Source of the DNA: Strongylocentrotus purpuratus
Lineage: Eukaryota > Echinodermata > Echinoidea > Camarodonta > Strongylocentrotidae
Direction: 5' to 3'
Assembly: GCF_000002235.5 (NCBI RefSeq)
Contig: NW_022145596.1
Location: 32,524,140-32,588,139 of the forward strand
Length of the DNA: 64,000 nt
Of this stretch, positions 47,959-60,185 are shown one piece after another. The notes beneath the pieces were generated by a model. It made no database searches. It was not told where the DNA came from and saw only the letters and a list, made by a program, of their open reading frames with translations. Numbering within the stretch: the first letter of the stretch is position 1; every line of letters starts with the position of its first letter. Position numbers and translations under genes: made by a program.

Positions 47959-49032
47959 TTGTAAGAAGATTCCCTCATTAATTTGATAACAGGTATACTG
48001 GCCATTGAATATGTCGAGATTACTGCTAGAAGCAAAACAATAACTTCAGCTAAAGCTTTGCAATTACAGATAATTCAACCTCCATGAGTGTGAAATTATC
48101 TTCTAATTTACCTCTAATTTGCCTTAAGGTTGATCACACATTTCTTGGGAATAATGGCACAATGGAATGAAAAGGTGGGTTTTAAGAAGGGCTCACCCCC
48201 CCCCCCCCCAAAAAAAAAAAATCTTATCTTAATTCATATAATCAAGATTCATGGTTAAAACTAGTCAGAAAATGGCACAATTATTAATCATTCTAGTTTG
48301 CAATGCTGCAGGACGCTGACCAATAAAAACTTGGATTTGGAAACTGAAGGGGTTTAGTAGTTGAAGTAGTCCTGCTGAGTAGTCCTACTAGCATCCCATA
48401 TAAACAGTTCAGCAAGAGTCTTGGTGATTTAAAGTGCTTGGCTCAACATTTTTTCCTAATAATTTTTTTCTCCCTAATATATCATATCATTAGGAAGTTT
48501 TGAATTTGATGTGTTTTTCATATTCATATGAGAATTGACAAACTGACCGATATCTTTCTTATACTCAGCAGATTAAATTGCGATGATAACCATGTCACTG
48601 GGTTTAATTCAGAAGAAGAACGTTTTGAATTGTACATTTTACTTTGGTGACACAAAGATGCCTTTAAGTTGAATTAACCTGTGAAAGAAATCAATCCTGA
48701 GATTTTAAGTTATAACATTTACACAAAAGCGGCATAATACAAATATATTCATTGTTGTTAAAATGAAAACCCACATTGATCAAAAATGGAATTCTTTTAT
48801 AATAAGACGATAATAACATTAACATTTCATTCCCATTATCGATTAGAAGACTTTATCTTAATCTTGCCTTTAACGCTACCATAAAAGCACTAATAACGTG
48901 CTTTAATTTGTAACAATACTGTGTAAACTAATGTGAATTAGTAGCTATATCGCAAATTACAAGTTACAAAAGAAGTTACAAACAGTGGGTAGGATTACAG
49001 GTTATGTCCCCATCTGGAGCTTACTCAGTTCA

Positions 49033-49083
49033 TGACCTGGTGTGACCTCTCACCCTTGACCTTCATCCCATAACCTTTGACCT
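49033..49083. promoter_or_regulatory. Cluster of nuclear-receptor half-sites (DR4 and DR1)
   Basis: TGACCT occurs at 49033-49038, 49043-49048, 49057-49062 and 49078-49083, with TAACCT at 49071-49076. The first pair is a direct repeat spaced 4 and the last pair a direct repeat spaced 1. These match binding patterns known for TR/LXR-type (DR4) and HNF4/RXR/COUP-type (DR1) receptors. Function is inferred only. Confidence 0.4.
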
Positions 49084-49807
49084 TGCGACCTATTTATGCT
49101 GGGGCGCTGTCTGGCTTGGATTGCCTTGGTAGGGTTCATTTTGTCAGGGTCTCTGAGCTTTTGTGCCTGTTTAGAGCAAAAAAATATAAGAAAATAAAGA
49201 ATAAGATGGCTGTTAGGGTGTGTCTAGTAGCAAATGTTTGATCAATAATTGTTCTCAATGCTAAAAGAGGGTTATTTTTTTGCATGCCATGCATGTTTTG
49301 TTTGCCATAAGAAATGCTTTGCAATGTCTGTGTGTCATTTTCATTGAGAACACAAACCAACAATGACAAAAGGTAATTTCTAATTTTGTTAATGCAATTT
49401 GTTGATGATTGTTCAATACTAAGCTATTAAAAGGAACTCTATGATTTACAATGCAACCCTTCCAAGTTGTATACAAAATTAATTTCAATATAAAAATGTA
49501 ATTGTCATTGGTTTAGGGGAACTTAAAATGTTCACACAGTTATATTAAGTAATTAAAATTTGAATCAGGCATTTGCTTAAAGTGCTTCTTGTGTTTGCTC
49601 TCTACCACTTGATCTTTTCCAAATGATCTTGATGCCAATCAAAACCATTTCTCATCGGAAGTAATATCATTATGATACTGACTGGAATGAAATAGATGTG
49701 ACAAGTGAATTTTAGGCTTTAATTGATTCTATGATGAGATGAAATTAAACCAAGAAGCATTATTTTATCACATGCAAGCAATTAGTGTTCCCATCACCAG
49801 CAGAGTC

Positions 49808-49827
49808 GGGTCAAAGGTCAAAGGTTA
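49808..49827 (+). promoter_or_regulatory. Triple direct repeat of nuclear-receptor half-sites, 1-bp spacing
   Basis: GGGTCA-A-AGGTCA-A-AGGTTA: the first two half-sites form an almost perfect DR1 (HNF4/COUP-TF/RXR type), and the third keeps the same 1-bp spacing. It lies 0.7 kb from the other half-site cluster. Confidence 0.45.
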
Positions 49828-50981
49828 ATCTTATGGTCTATAGCAGTGCAAGAAGGTACTTATTAGTAAAAGCTTCAAAATATTCAAACCTCTGTGGAAT
49901 AGTTAAAATAGTGAATGTTAAAAAATAATTGCTATACACTTTCATTACCTCTACATCTTCAAGTTTTTCAAATGTATAGGCGATGTACACAGGAATTTAA
50001 ATGAATATTCTGAATAAAAGTGTGCATTTGAGAGTCACCGCAAGGACCTTCGTGCATTGACATGATTAGTATGCGCAAGGTGACAGGCAAGAAATCACAC
50101 CACCTATCCCACAATGCAGTAGTCTGCACATTCAGAGTGAGAGAAAAACCAGAGCAAACCTCAGATGTGATTGGATGAAAAATAGACTGCAATATTCATG
50201 GCAAATGTCTCATCTTCCCCTGGTGCATTATGTAGTCTCTTACATACAAACTAAGAAACAGGATTGCATTCACTGTGCAAGAATTAGAGAGGCCTGATGA
50301 AAACTAGTCTTTAGATGAAAGTGGCATGAGCCTGCATGGCAATAAATGTATTAATTTGAGAGCAATTTTATAGATGATGTTTATCATCTCATAAATCTTT
50401 TTGCTGTCTGCTAATTGCCCTTAATCAAATATCAAAATGTTTGCATATCAATTATCTGAAGGATGTTTGAAGTGAGAGAGAAAGGCATATCAAGATTAGT
50501 GCGCAGGTGAGTAATTTAATTTCCTTTTTTTCATTTTACAACATCTTCAAACCAGGAGGATGAAGGATGCAATTTGAACATCTCAACTGGAACCTTGCAC
50601 TCTATCACAGATGGAGAGTGTCTATTGTCTCATTATACTGCCCTCTGGAGGGATAAACTCAATGATATTCATTCTAATCACTCCCTCTAAAATGGATGGC
50701 AATAACAGACAACCCTCCCCCATGGCCCCACATAAAGAGCATCGTGTTATTATTGCGCTGTGTGACCATCATAAAATATTGGCGCCCTAATAAAGCCTAC
50801 TCCTCTCGAGTTGGATACTTCAGAAAATAACAATCGAGTCTTGTACTGTTAGCAAATTGTCCACACTACATGCAGCTAACCCTTTGAAGATGATTTGAAT
50901 TTTGTTTCACACATTCTAAAGAGGGGCTTTCTTAGATGTAGTATTCAATGGACTGACATTACAGTTAAATGATGTTTTTCT

Positions 50982-51170
50982 GAAGGTTTATAATTGTGAA
51001 GGTTTGTTATTCCGAACGTTCGTAATTTCGAAGCTTCATTACTCTGAAGGTGCATAATTTGGAATAAACATATCTCCAGAATAATGAACCCTATTTCATT
51101 TTTGGAATTATGAACCTCTGGAAAAGCGAACCTTCAGAACAAGGAGTACCTTCAGAACAAGGAGTGCCTC
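50982..51170. repeat. Head-to-head array of 16-bp units
   Basis: Five consecutive 16-bp units begin at 50982, 50998, 51014, 51030 and 51046, consensus GAAGGTTCATAATTCC. After a degenerate centre the same unit appears in reverse complement at 51104-51119 and 51120-51135 (GGAATTATGAACCTCT type). Two 18-bp copies (AGAACAAGGAGTACCTTC type) follow from 51136. Confidence 0.8.
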
Positions 51171-51631
51171 CCGACATTACAGTCTTTTGAAGTAAAAGAA
51201 AAGTCATGAACAACCCTACCCCTGAAACTCCAATAAACATTCATAGTTACTAATTCCTAAACCATGATTACCTGATGAGATATTAAAAGCCTCATTAACT
51301 TTGCACAAATGAACACTTTAAGAGGCACCAGGGTTAGACATCCAACATGAATACTGCAGTCATTTTCCAATCAAATGTTCATGAAATAGTGAACCCCTTG
51401 ACAAAATGAAATGGTACTATGGCATAATTGACTTTCATGGCTTCAGTGAAATGTTGTGCGAGTTTTATTTCCCTATGTGACTATGTGAAACATATTTTCT
51501 GTCATAAATGTTACGTGAAAAAATGATGTGAATTTGTCTGGATTATAATATGATACAACCTAAAATTTCTGAAGAAATATTTGATGAAGAAAAATGAAAT
51601 GATATGAGTAATGTAACTGAAATAAAATTAA

Positions 51632-51657
51632 TGTGTGTGTGTGTGTGGGGGGGGGGA
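51632..51657. repeat. (TG)n plus poly-G tract
   Basis: A short TG microsatellite runs into a G run within AT-rich intergenic DNA. Confidence 0.8.
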
Positions 51658-52082
51658 GTTAAATATGATTTATATGTATAAGAGTTCAGTAGATAAATGT
51701 TCACAATAACATGAATATATGTGTAATGATGATGATTATATATATTTGTCTAAATTAAATAAACCAAGTCATAAACAGGATCAGAGAGACACAATCTGGA
51801 TTATAACATTCCTATCAAAGGCTGAAAATAATTTCTGCTACCTTCACACACACAAAAACATTAAGAAAAATTAATATAATTTCAGTAACCTAAGATCACT
51901 TACATAGTACTAGATAATTAGGCATGAAAATATACAAGATTAAAATGTTTCCTACCCAAGGCCTTGTACACAATCTAACTCTCACACACTACATAAAATA
52001 GTAAAATAAAATACAATTGTCTATTTCAACACTTTACAAAATTACACACAAAACAAAGCTGTGTACATTAAAGCTTGGTGGT

Positions 52083-52129
52083 ATATATATATATATATAT
52101 ATACATATATATATAGACATATATATGCA
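52083..52129. repeat. (TA)n microsatellite
   Basis: TA/ATAC dinucleotide repeats with small interruptions (CATA, GACATA). Confidence 0.8.
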
Positions 52130-52864
52130 ATATGAGAATTTGACAATTTGGTTAATTTGGTAAATAAATCACAGTACTGGTAAAAAAAAATATTGCCATG
52201 CAACAAACAAAATATATCCAATTTGAATATATGAACTTCAAATGTGAAATCTGTATACTTTGAAAGAAAAAATAATACTTATAATGATTTTTTTTAAATC
52301 ACAATAACAGAAATAATAGAAATGGCATCTCAACAGAGATTTTTGTTGTTGAAAGCAAAAGAAAGAATAGAAAAAGGTGTGCAAACAGATTGATTGGTGG
52401 GTATGGTGGTAATGGAAACTGTGGAAGAATATTCTTTCAGAAGATTTTTCTGAATCAATTTCTAGCACCACAAAGAATGATTTTCAATGTCTAATCTAAT
52501 ACCGTTAAGAAAAAGATAAAGAATAGATTGGCAGTTGAAAAATAATTGACAAAATGAGCAAAAATTAATTATTTAAAAATGATTCAAAATGATCATCAGA
52601 TGAAGGCTGATAACACAATTGCATCATGGCCAGTACTAATAAGCAATATTTATAAATCCATTTGTAAGATTTCATGCATTTTAAGATACCAAGAATTTTT
52701 AGCAAATATACAATGGAGCAAAATAGTTTGATTAAATTGTTCAGATAATCTGGTAACAATCAAATTAATTGTTGTTTTCCTTTGGTTGGTAATCGTTACA
52801 AAGAGGCTGGTTGTATGCAATTTTGAATAGATATGTCTTGAACTGTGTTTGAAAGAGTTTTTAA

Positions 52865-53250
52865 AGATGAAGTTGAGTTCTGGTCATGCGATTGCATTGT
52901 GAAAGAAACGGTGTGGAATCGACCAGAAAAGGTTGATCATCTAGCATATAAGAATTTGTGTGTATTGCAAGGTTCTAGAATCATCAAAATGATAAGAAAT
53001 TTGGCCAAGTCTTGGTAAAGTTACAAACTCTGTACACAGAAAGATGTATATGGGACTACACGAACATGTGGCGTAAAAATCCTACCCCCCAAGTTTTACG
53101 ATGTTACTGACATATTTAGATAATAAAGGCATTTGAAGAGCCACGCTTTTCAGGGAACATGTCCTATCTGATGATCTTCCACACTTGCATAATAAGAATT
53201 ATTACGCTCACAAATTATTTTTCACCTCTTCCCACAACTCAACCTTCTCT
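52865..53250 (+). mobile_element. TTAA-flanked MITE family B, copy 2
   Basis: 386 bp between TTAA (52861-52864) and TTAA (53251-53254). The ends AGATGAAGTTGAGTTCTGG and AGAGAAGGTTGAGTTGTGG (minus strand) are inverted. It is closely similar to 27911-28310 along the whole length. Confidence 0.85.
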
Positions 53251-55937
53251 TTAATGTATTACATATGTAGGATTCAACTTTAATGTAATTAAATGCCTTT
53301 AATCTCAGAGAGTATTATCAAGGCAGGTCTTCACAAGCTTGCTCTTCTTTGTCTTACTCTTAACCATTTATTATTTAGATGAAATCATTGATCAATAATT
53401 CAGATAGGTTAACAATTGATGCTACTCAATAATTTGTCTGGTGTGAAGAAGCCAATGGATCAAATTTTGCTACACAAGAATCTGATATTTTTCTGTTTAT
53501 ATTTCTAGGGACACAAAGTGAATAACAATAACAATATTTTGTTAATGTTTAATGGTGTATAAAACCGTCTTCAGGTAATATAATAATAGTTTATGTCTCA
53601 GGTATATAATCTTAGTCCGTACATCTAAAGTGCCACGTTTACATGAAAAACTAAGAGTATGCCCAAAGATAACCCTACAAATTTGAAAGAAATGTTCCAG
53701 ATTTAGAATTTGTCATGGTAGAAAGAATCATAATGCAATTGACTTTCTGATTTGTGAATCAATTACATGTGACAAACATTATTAAGTCCTCTCCCCTATG
53801 ATTAATATTGAATTATTCTATAACGGATATGATAAAAGCAAAGAAATAAATGAAAAAGGAATAATTGAAATATACATTTGGTCATGGTATGACTTTTGGT
53901 CTCACTTCTACATGACATTGCAGAAAATGGAATGGTGTCTGTTTGGTTCATATAAATCAGAATAAGCAGCAGCTGAAGTATTTTTTAAAATTTAAATGCA
54001 GGATAATGTTTAAGGGTTGCATTCTACTTTTAAAAAAATGAGGATCATAAAAGAAGTCTTTATTTTTATTTTAGTAAAGCAAATATCATAACACAGTACT
54101 GACTGATAGCTATCTACAGACTAAAACAAAAGACCTTGCAGCATATATACATTTTACATTGGATAAAGTACTAGAGAATATAATGCACATATTTCAGCCA
54201 TTCCTCACAGGCATATACTGAATAATATCACAAAAATAACTATGTCACAGCAAAGTACATATAGGACTATAATAGGACTATAATATGACAGTACATTGGA
54301 TACTACTACTGTGTGGTGAAATGGCAGGATATTGACTTTCAAAGAGCTCACAAGGCATCACAAAAAAACTAACAATTGCACAATTCGATATGTAACACAT
54401 GGGCAGTGCATTATACATAACAATTTTCAGAATAAGAGTATATAGACCTAAGCAAGTGTCATATAACATGAATCATTCTATGGATACACACTAAGCAAGA
54501 TATAGTTACATTCATATAATTATAGCCTTAATATAACTAGAAGTGCAGTTTCTACAAGTAGTTTGTACAATCTACACTCAGATCCTTCTTTTCAGTAAAT
54601 GTTTGCATTTTTCGCATTGCCTCTGAATAATATACATGTATATATATATTTTTTTAAAGCAGAAATGTTTTCATAGAATACATGTATGATACGTGCATAT
54701 GACTATATCAAGTTATAGTGCATGTATGCTGACTATCTATATTTTGTAATTTTAAAACACTATATATATTTCACATTCATTCAAGCAACACAGCAGGGAT
54801 ATAACAGTTGCTATCATCATCAAGTACATACTTTTCAAGGCTTTATTTTAATTTTACAGATACATGTTATAGTTTATATCATATACATTGATTTTTTTAA
54901 AATTTCACAGAAGTCACTACAGGAGCATCAGCCACCACCACAATCACATCACAGAGAACTAGAAGGACACTAATGCTGTACAGATATTCGATAATGCCTT
55001 TTTGCAACTCACATCAAGATTCATTCACGCATATAATTGTATTGTTATAAATACAATCATCTCAAACATTCCACATCACACCGATGAGTATTTTGACCTC
55101 ACATCTCATTCAATGACCTCCTGAGATTGAGGGTTAAGACACCTAGTGATGGTATAGTCTGGTTCTTATAATGTCAACTTTACAATTAAAATAATGTGAT
55201 CTATCAATAAAGCTATTAAATCAAAGTGACTATTTCAAAATAATATTGACATTTCATATGCAATCACACATATTACTAACACACAATACATCACAAACAC
55301 ACAATTCTGTCTACTGTTTATAGCATATTTCTAAACATTGCACACACAAACAAGGTGGTACCAATTCGAGATGGTAGACTGTTAATAATGGCAAACATAG
55401 GTTTACTTGCAGCATGCATTGATTGGAGCAAAGCATTAGGATTGATATGATTAGGTGGGATGCATCAAATAACAGATCATGCATGTACAGCTTGCAGTGA
55501 TAATAAGCATGCAACATGAATCACAATATCACACATGCAACAAGAGAAAATTTATTCTGCCTCTGTTTCCTAGAGCTACTTCCTAGCATACTATAAGTGT
55601 ATTTTGCACTCTAATGCTAACCTCCTACTATCTAGTATTTAGATTTCAAATATCTAGTTTGAAACCTGAATCATTAATCTCCTCCACCTACCCTAACCTT
55701 CATGTTAAATTTGCTTTGAATCATGCTGTCTACTTGATTTGATTTATAATAAACACACTGCAATTCACACATAGATGCATGATTAATGAAGCACTAAAGA
55801 CCTAACGCCATCCCTTAGTCCCATCTATTAACTCTCTAGTACTTCCAGCTGTGTCTCTCTGACCCTGATGATGGGGCCACATTAAACAATTCGTCAAGAA
55901 GCCCACGGCATTCAACATAAGGACATTCCTTTACCTC

Positions 55938-56167
55938 CTACTGTAAGTACTTGTAGACCTTAACGCAGTGATTGCCGGAGTCAGCGACCGCTACATGGCC
56001 ATCGCTGGTGATACAGATATCCTGAGGACCGTACAGGGGATCACCCATCGTGTTGATGTACGACACAAACGAGCCACTGGAATCAAAGACCTAGGTGAGG
56101 ACAACGAGAGATTGTGTCAAAACTACACATGCATACAATTATTTTGGGTGTTGATCCAAATTAAAGG

Positions 56168-56208
<41 letters not shown>

Positions 56209-58571
56209 GAGCAAAAAAGAAGAGATTAGTTAAAGCAGAATATATATTTGTATCCAGAACTTAGAAACAATTCGCTTTAAAAAAAATCTTGTGAACTAAA
56301 ACTCTAAAACTCTGTCCCAATTAGGTCAATAAATAGGTTGACTATCACAAGAGAATATCAGATAGGTTTAATTGACAAAAATAATAGCTTAACACTAGAC
56401 ATTCCTGATTTTTTTCATTAAAAATAAAGAATTTCTGTCAGAACTACAAATCATAAATTCTGATCTACTTCTCTACATCCTTTAATGATGCAATCTATCA
56501 TTACATGTACGATATACTGAGTGAAACATACCTGTAATCTACTGTTGCCCCAGTCAGCTACAATGATGTTTCCAAGATTGTCCACAGCAACTCCTGTAGG
56601 AGCGTTGAACTGACCGTTACCCTCCCCTCTTGACCCAAAGGATGTAATCAGCTGACCATCAATATCAAAGATCTTGATGCAATGGTTGTGGAAGTCTGAG
56701 ACAATGATGTGATTGTCTTTGTTAACAGCCACAAAGTGAGGTCCACATAGCTGCTGATCCTGTGCTCCTCGAGAACCAATCTTATTGAGGACTTTCCCCG
56801 AAGGAGAGAAGATAAAGATGGTACTTGCTCTGTTGTCTACAACAATGATGTTATTATTATTGTCCACTGCCACTCCTTTAGGAGCTACTAGTTTGCCTGT
56901 GCCTATCTTGTTAATGAATTTCCCTTCAGGGCTGAAGTTGCTTATCCATTTGTTTTCATAATCAGCGACGATGTAGTTTCCGTTGTGGCTCACAGCGATT
57001 CCAGTGGGGCGTTGGAGCTGTCCATTACTACGACCTCTGACACCAAAGCGCTGTTTGACCTCACCACTGGAATTGAATCCTTGAATACATTGGTTGTTAC
57101 TGTCCGTCACCAGGATACGCCCTGATGCAGTTGAAGTGATACCTTGAGGGTTGGTGAACTCACCCTTGTTGCGCCCGTGTGTTCCAATGGTCAAAATCAA
57201 ATCATCCTCAATGGGGTTATTGCTTCGGAATGTTCTGATATTTCCGCTGGCACTCGCTGGCCTGCGGGTAGCTTTCTGTCTCACACTAGTCCTGACTGGA
57301 ATCTTACCTGAAGGTGACTTTGGAGTAGTTGAACCATCATCTTTACAACCTTTAAGCTTGAAAGGACTTCCTCTTATGTGCTCATCAAAGAGCTTTATGA
57401 CAAGACTATGGCTACCTTCCTTTTGCACAGTGAAGATCACATCATAGGTACCATTACGGTTGTCCATAATTGGTAGATCATCAACTTTTGCATCAGGAGT
57501 TCTTAGTTGTGCTGACAGAGGAGCGTTGCCCGTTTTGACTAGAATGCCACGGCTGTTCTTAGTTGTGATGGTGACGGCTGTTTGATCACCGATGACTGCC
57601 CGCTTCAAGCCTTCTCCACTGGCCACTGATTCATGTGGAACAGCGCTGTTTGACTGCACAAGCCCTATATTAGCAATGCTTTTCTGAATGGAATCGATAT
57701 CACAGGAGACATTGATGTAGTCGTTCTCCTCTGGTTTGAGTTGCATAGTAAGCTGTGACAATTCCTGTAATCTACTCAGCATTTGCTTCTTAACTAAGAG
57801 TACATGGGTTTCATTGTCACTGGCCAGAGCCTGCTCAGTGAAGTCACAGTTGTTCTCTATACTATTTAAGCTCTCTTCAAGAAGACTACGTTGTCTTTGT
57901 AGCACACTTTGTTTTGCACTATGCACAGTATCCAGCTCTTTGATCATCTCTGTTTTTCTTTCTCGGACTTCCTCTTCAAGGTTCCCAAAGGATTCAGAGA
58001 TCTGAGATTCTGCCTTCACCTTCTTCTCTGATAATCTTGATGATATTGAGGTCACCTTTGCTATTGCATCTTTGAGTTGTGGTATTTGGGTTTTGGCTTC
58101 CTCAAGTATCTTCCGCAGAGTCTCTTTGTGTTCCTCTATAACGTTAGCTAGTAATACTGTACTGTGATCGCAATGTTCCGTTATTGTGCATTCTTCACAT
58201 ATAGCTGTCTCACAGTTATCACAATAATAGGTCAAGGGTTCTCCCTCATGGCTTGCACATGAAAGCATCTGATCTCCAATCGGTGAGTCCCCTCCCCCGT
58301 TGCTCTCTGGTCTCTCCAGGACTTCCATCAGGTTAGTGATAAAGAAGTTGGACTGTAATCCTGCAACGCCTCTCTCCGGTACGATGGACTGCTGTCTGCA
58401 GAGTGGACAGGTCAAGGTCAGTGATTCAGAAGGGACGTAGTTCTCGAGACAGTTCTGGCAGAAGGTGTGAAGACAGGGAAGGACTTTGGGTACCTTGTAA
58501 CGATCCAGACAGATACCACATACCAGGAACTGCTTGTCTATCTGCTTGACAACAGGGCTCTGAGATGCCAT
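55938..58571 (-). CDS. TRIM2/TRIM3: TRIM2/TRIM3-like RING E3 ubiquitin ligase (TRIM-NHL), complete, 730 aa
   Basis: TRIM-NHL E3 ubiquitin ligase; vertebrate TRIM2 and TRIM3 act in neurons. Two coding exons: 58571-56532 (680 codons) and 56090-55938 (50 codons plus TAG), joined in phase 0 across a CAG|GT donor and a CTAG acceptor. Domain order: C3HC4 RING at about residues 18-58 (Cys18, 21, 33, His35, Cys38, 41, 55, 58); B-box at about 105-136 with its Cys/His ligands intact; coiled coil about 145-310; filamin-type Ig repeat about 345-450 (GNGTYDV-like [18 protein letters not shown]); NHL repeats about 490-730 ending [13 protein letters not shown]. The start [21 protein letters not shown] and the C-terminus align directly with TRIM2/TRIM3, and 730 aa is close to the 744 aa of human TRIM2. 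The ORF stays open upstream of this ATG to 58682, but a pyrimidine-rich acceptor at 58623-58624 makes that extension intronic. One invertebrate gene could be ancestral to both vertebrate paralogues, so I do not choose between the symbols. Confidence 0.92.
56091..56531 (-). other. TRIM2/3 intron with (GA)n microsatellite
   Basis: The single intron in the coding region, CAG|GTATGT to CTAG|GTC, phase 0. It contains a (GA)n run at about 56166-56205. If retained, translation would continue for 27 unrelated codons and stop at 56451, losing the last NHL blade. Confidence 0.85.
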
Positions 58572-58622
58572 GGTGATGGCAGTGTCGTCAGAACCTCGCA
58601 GAAAGCACCTCCCTCTCGTGAT
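58572..58622 (-). other. 5' UTR part of the TRIM2/3 first coding exon
   Basis: A TTTTTGTTTTTCTGTCCAG-type acceptor (minus strand) ends at 58623, so the transcribed exon probably starts at 58622, 51 nt before the ATG. The upstream non-coding exon is not certain. One candidate donor is CAG|GTATGT with the exon edge at 61067, about 2.4 kb upstream. A short ATG-initiated frame just before that donor does not stay in frame with the TRIM ATG, so it would be a uORF at most. Confidence 0.45.
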
Positions 58623-59775
58623 CTGGACAGAAAAACAAAAAATAGGGAAACGTACAATGAGACATGTTATCATAACTTCCATCTTTTAAAAACAGAGATT
58701 TAAAATTACCAAAATCATGTATTCAAAACAGACGATTTACAACAGACTTTTTGAAACAGACTATTTTAATTCACAGCACTTTCCATTGAAGGAACATGTT
58801 TAGGGGTGTACCTTTTCAAAAACGGGATCCATCATTTTAAGACTTATTCTGAAGAAAAATGTTAAACATGGACAGCATCACTCTAACTTTCTGAGCCGAT
58901 CATTACAACAACTGATGTGACTCAAAGTGGCCCGGTATATAATCCTTAAACACATAAAATGTTTGACCTACATAGGTTGAAGTACCCACATGAATTAAAT
59001 TTACATGATCATTGGCTATCATTGTATTAGGGACAGAACCATTCCAGTTCATAATATGTTTTAACAAATAAAAAAACCTGGAAAGAAATCAACAGACATT
59101 AAAAGCCTTTCCTACTCTCATGTGGTCGGTTCCTTTCTTTAATGTTTCTCTCTTCTTAGCTTGGTGAAACCAGACTAATCTATTATACCCACACGGTCAG
59201 TTTGCTCAGTCCTACTAACTCAAATATGTGCTGGGCTTAAAGGCTGCAAATTGCCACCTTGTTCAGCAGTTAACTGTCTGATAATCCAGTTCACCAATTT
59301 TCAGCCAAGTTTTGGAGATGTGGAGGAAGCACGTAATGTCTATTGATTCTAACTGAATGTGTACAGGCCAGAAGAAATGTAATCCCAGAGAAAGAATCAC
59401 CAATGGAATACAAACAAAGGAATAAAATCTGCCAACAGATGATAAAAAACATAATTTCTTCATAGCTCTAGCAGTATATAGCTTATTATTTCTATAAGCT
59501 GTTCACTTTGAAGTTTTCTCCTGTAACATGTCAAATTAAAATTATATTTGTAGCACCAAAATACAGAATAGTATTCAGCAAACGAAGACAATAGTCCCCT
59601 GCCCCTCCACATCTGGCTGTAAAAATAAAACAGTTCTCATTATTCATGCAAGACCCTTTCATCTAGCAAGAGTGAGGTGTGACTGATGTACGTAGGGTAC
59701 GGGCAAGAAAACATGCAGAATCAGAAAGTAGTATGACTTATGAGCACACTTATAAGATTTGATCTGAAAATTATA

Positions 59776-59970
59776 CAGTGAAACCTGCTTTATAGTGACC
59801 ACCTGTATAGAAAGAACACTCGTTTATAAAGACCATGTCTCTTGTTTCCCTTGAAAACCTTATTTTTTCATTGAAACCTATACTACAGGAATCTCTTTAC
59901 AATCAAGACCACCGTATAAAGACTACTTTCCTTGTCTCCCTTGAACAGTCTTTAGACACAGGTTTCACTA
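59776..59970. mobile_element. pogo/Tc1-like MITE with CAGTGAAACCTG ends
   Basis: 195 bp starting CAGTGAAACCTGCTTTATAG and ending with the inverted CAGGTTTCACTA, each bordered by TA (59774-59775 and 59971-59972). Internal (G)TATAAAGAC(C/T)A phrases recur. Ends of this kind are typical of pogo/Tigger-type Tc1-mariner derivatives. Confidence 0.7.
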
Positions 59971-60185
59971 TATGTACAATCCAACATCTAATCATGTTCA
60001 CTGGCTTGCAGAGAAGACCTCCCATTAATCATCTTAACGTCAAGAAGGTAAAGTATAGATGACATCTAAATAAACAAACATCTTCATGAACCCTCAGCCT
60101 AATGCACATGATTGATTCCGAGAAAGAGATGGTCGAAACGTCATCATTAAAACAACAGCTGGCCTACTAGTCCATCTTCACTGTC

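Larger units (their letters stand above)
39262..55937. other. Gene-poor region between CFAP97 and TRIM2/3
   Basis: 16.7 kb with no recognised exon. The left edge holds the CFAP97 promoter, and the right part probably holds the TRIM 3' UTR, whose polyadenylation site I cannot place. Poly-G/poly-C tracts lie at 39524-39536, 39904-39923 and 40269-40297. A 121-codon minus-strand ORF at 40399-40764 has no motif I recognise and no splice or family support. Stretches such as 42580-45600 and 53260-55900 are plain AT-rich DNA. Confidence 0.65.

Noticed and set aside
58572..58682. N-terminal extension of TRIM2/3 (hydrophobic start MEVMITCLIV)
   Set aside because: A strong pyrimidine-rich acceptor lies at 58623-58624 and family members start at the MASQ position, so the extension is intronic sequence.
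57151..58703. Plus-strand ORFs over the TRIM2/3 exon
   Set aside because: Antisense shadows of a long conserved coding exon.
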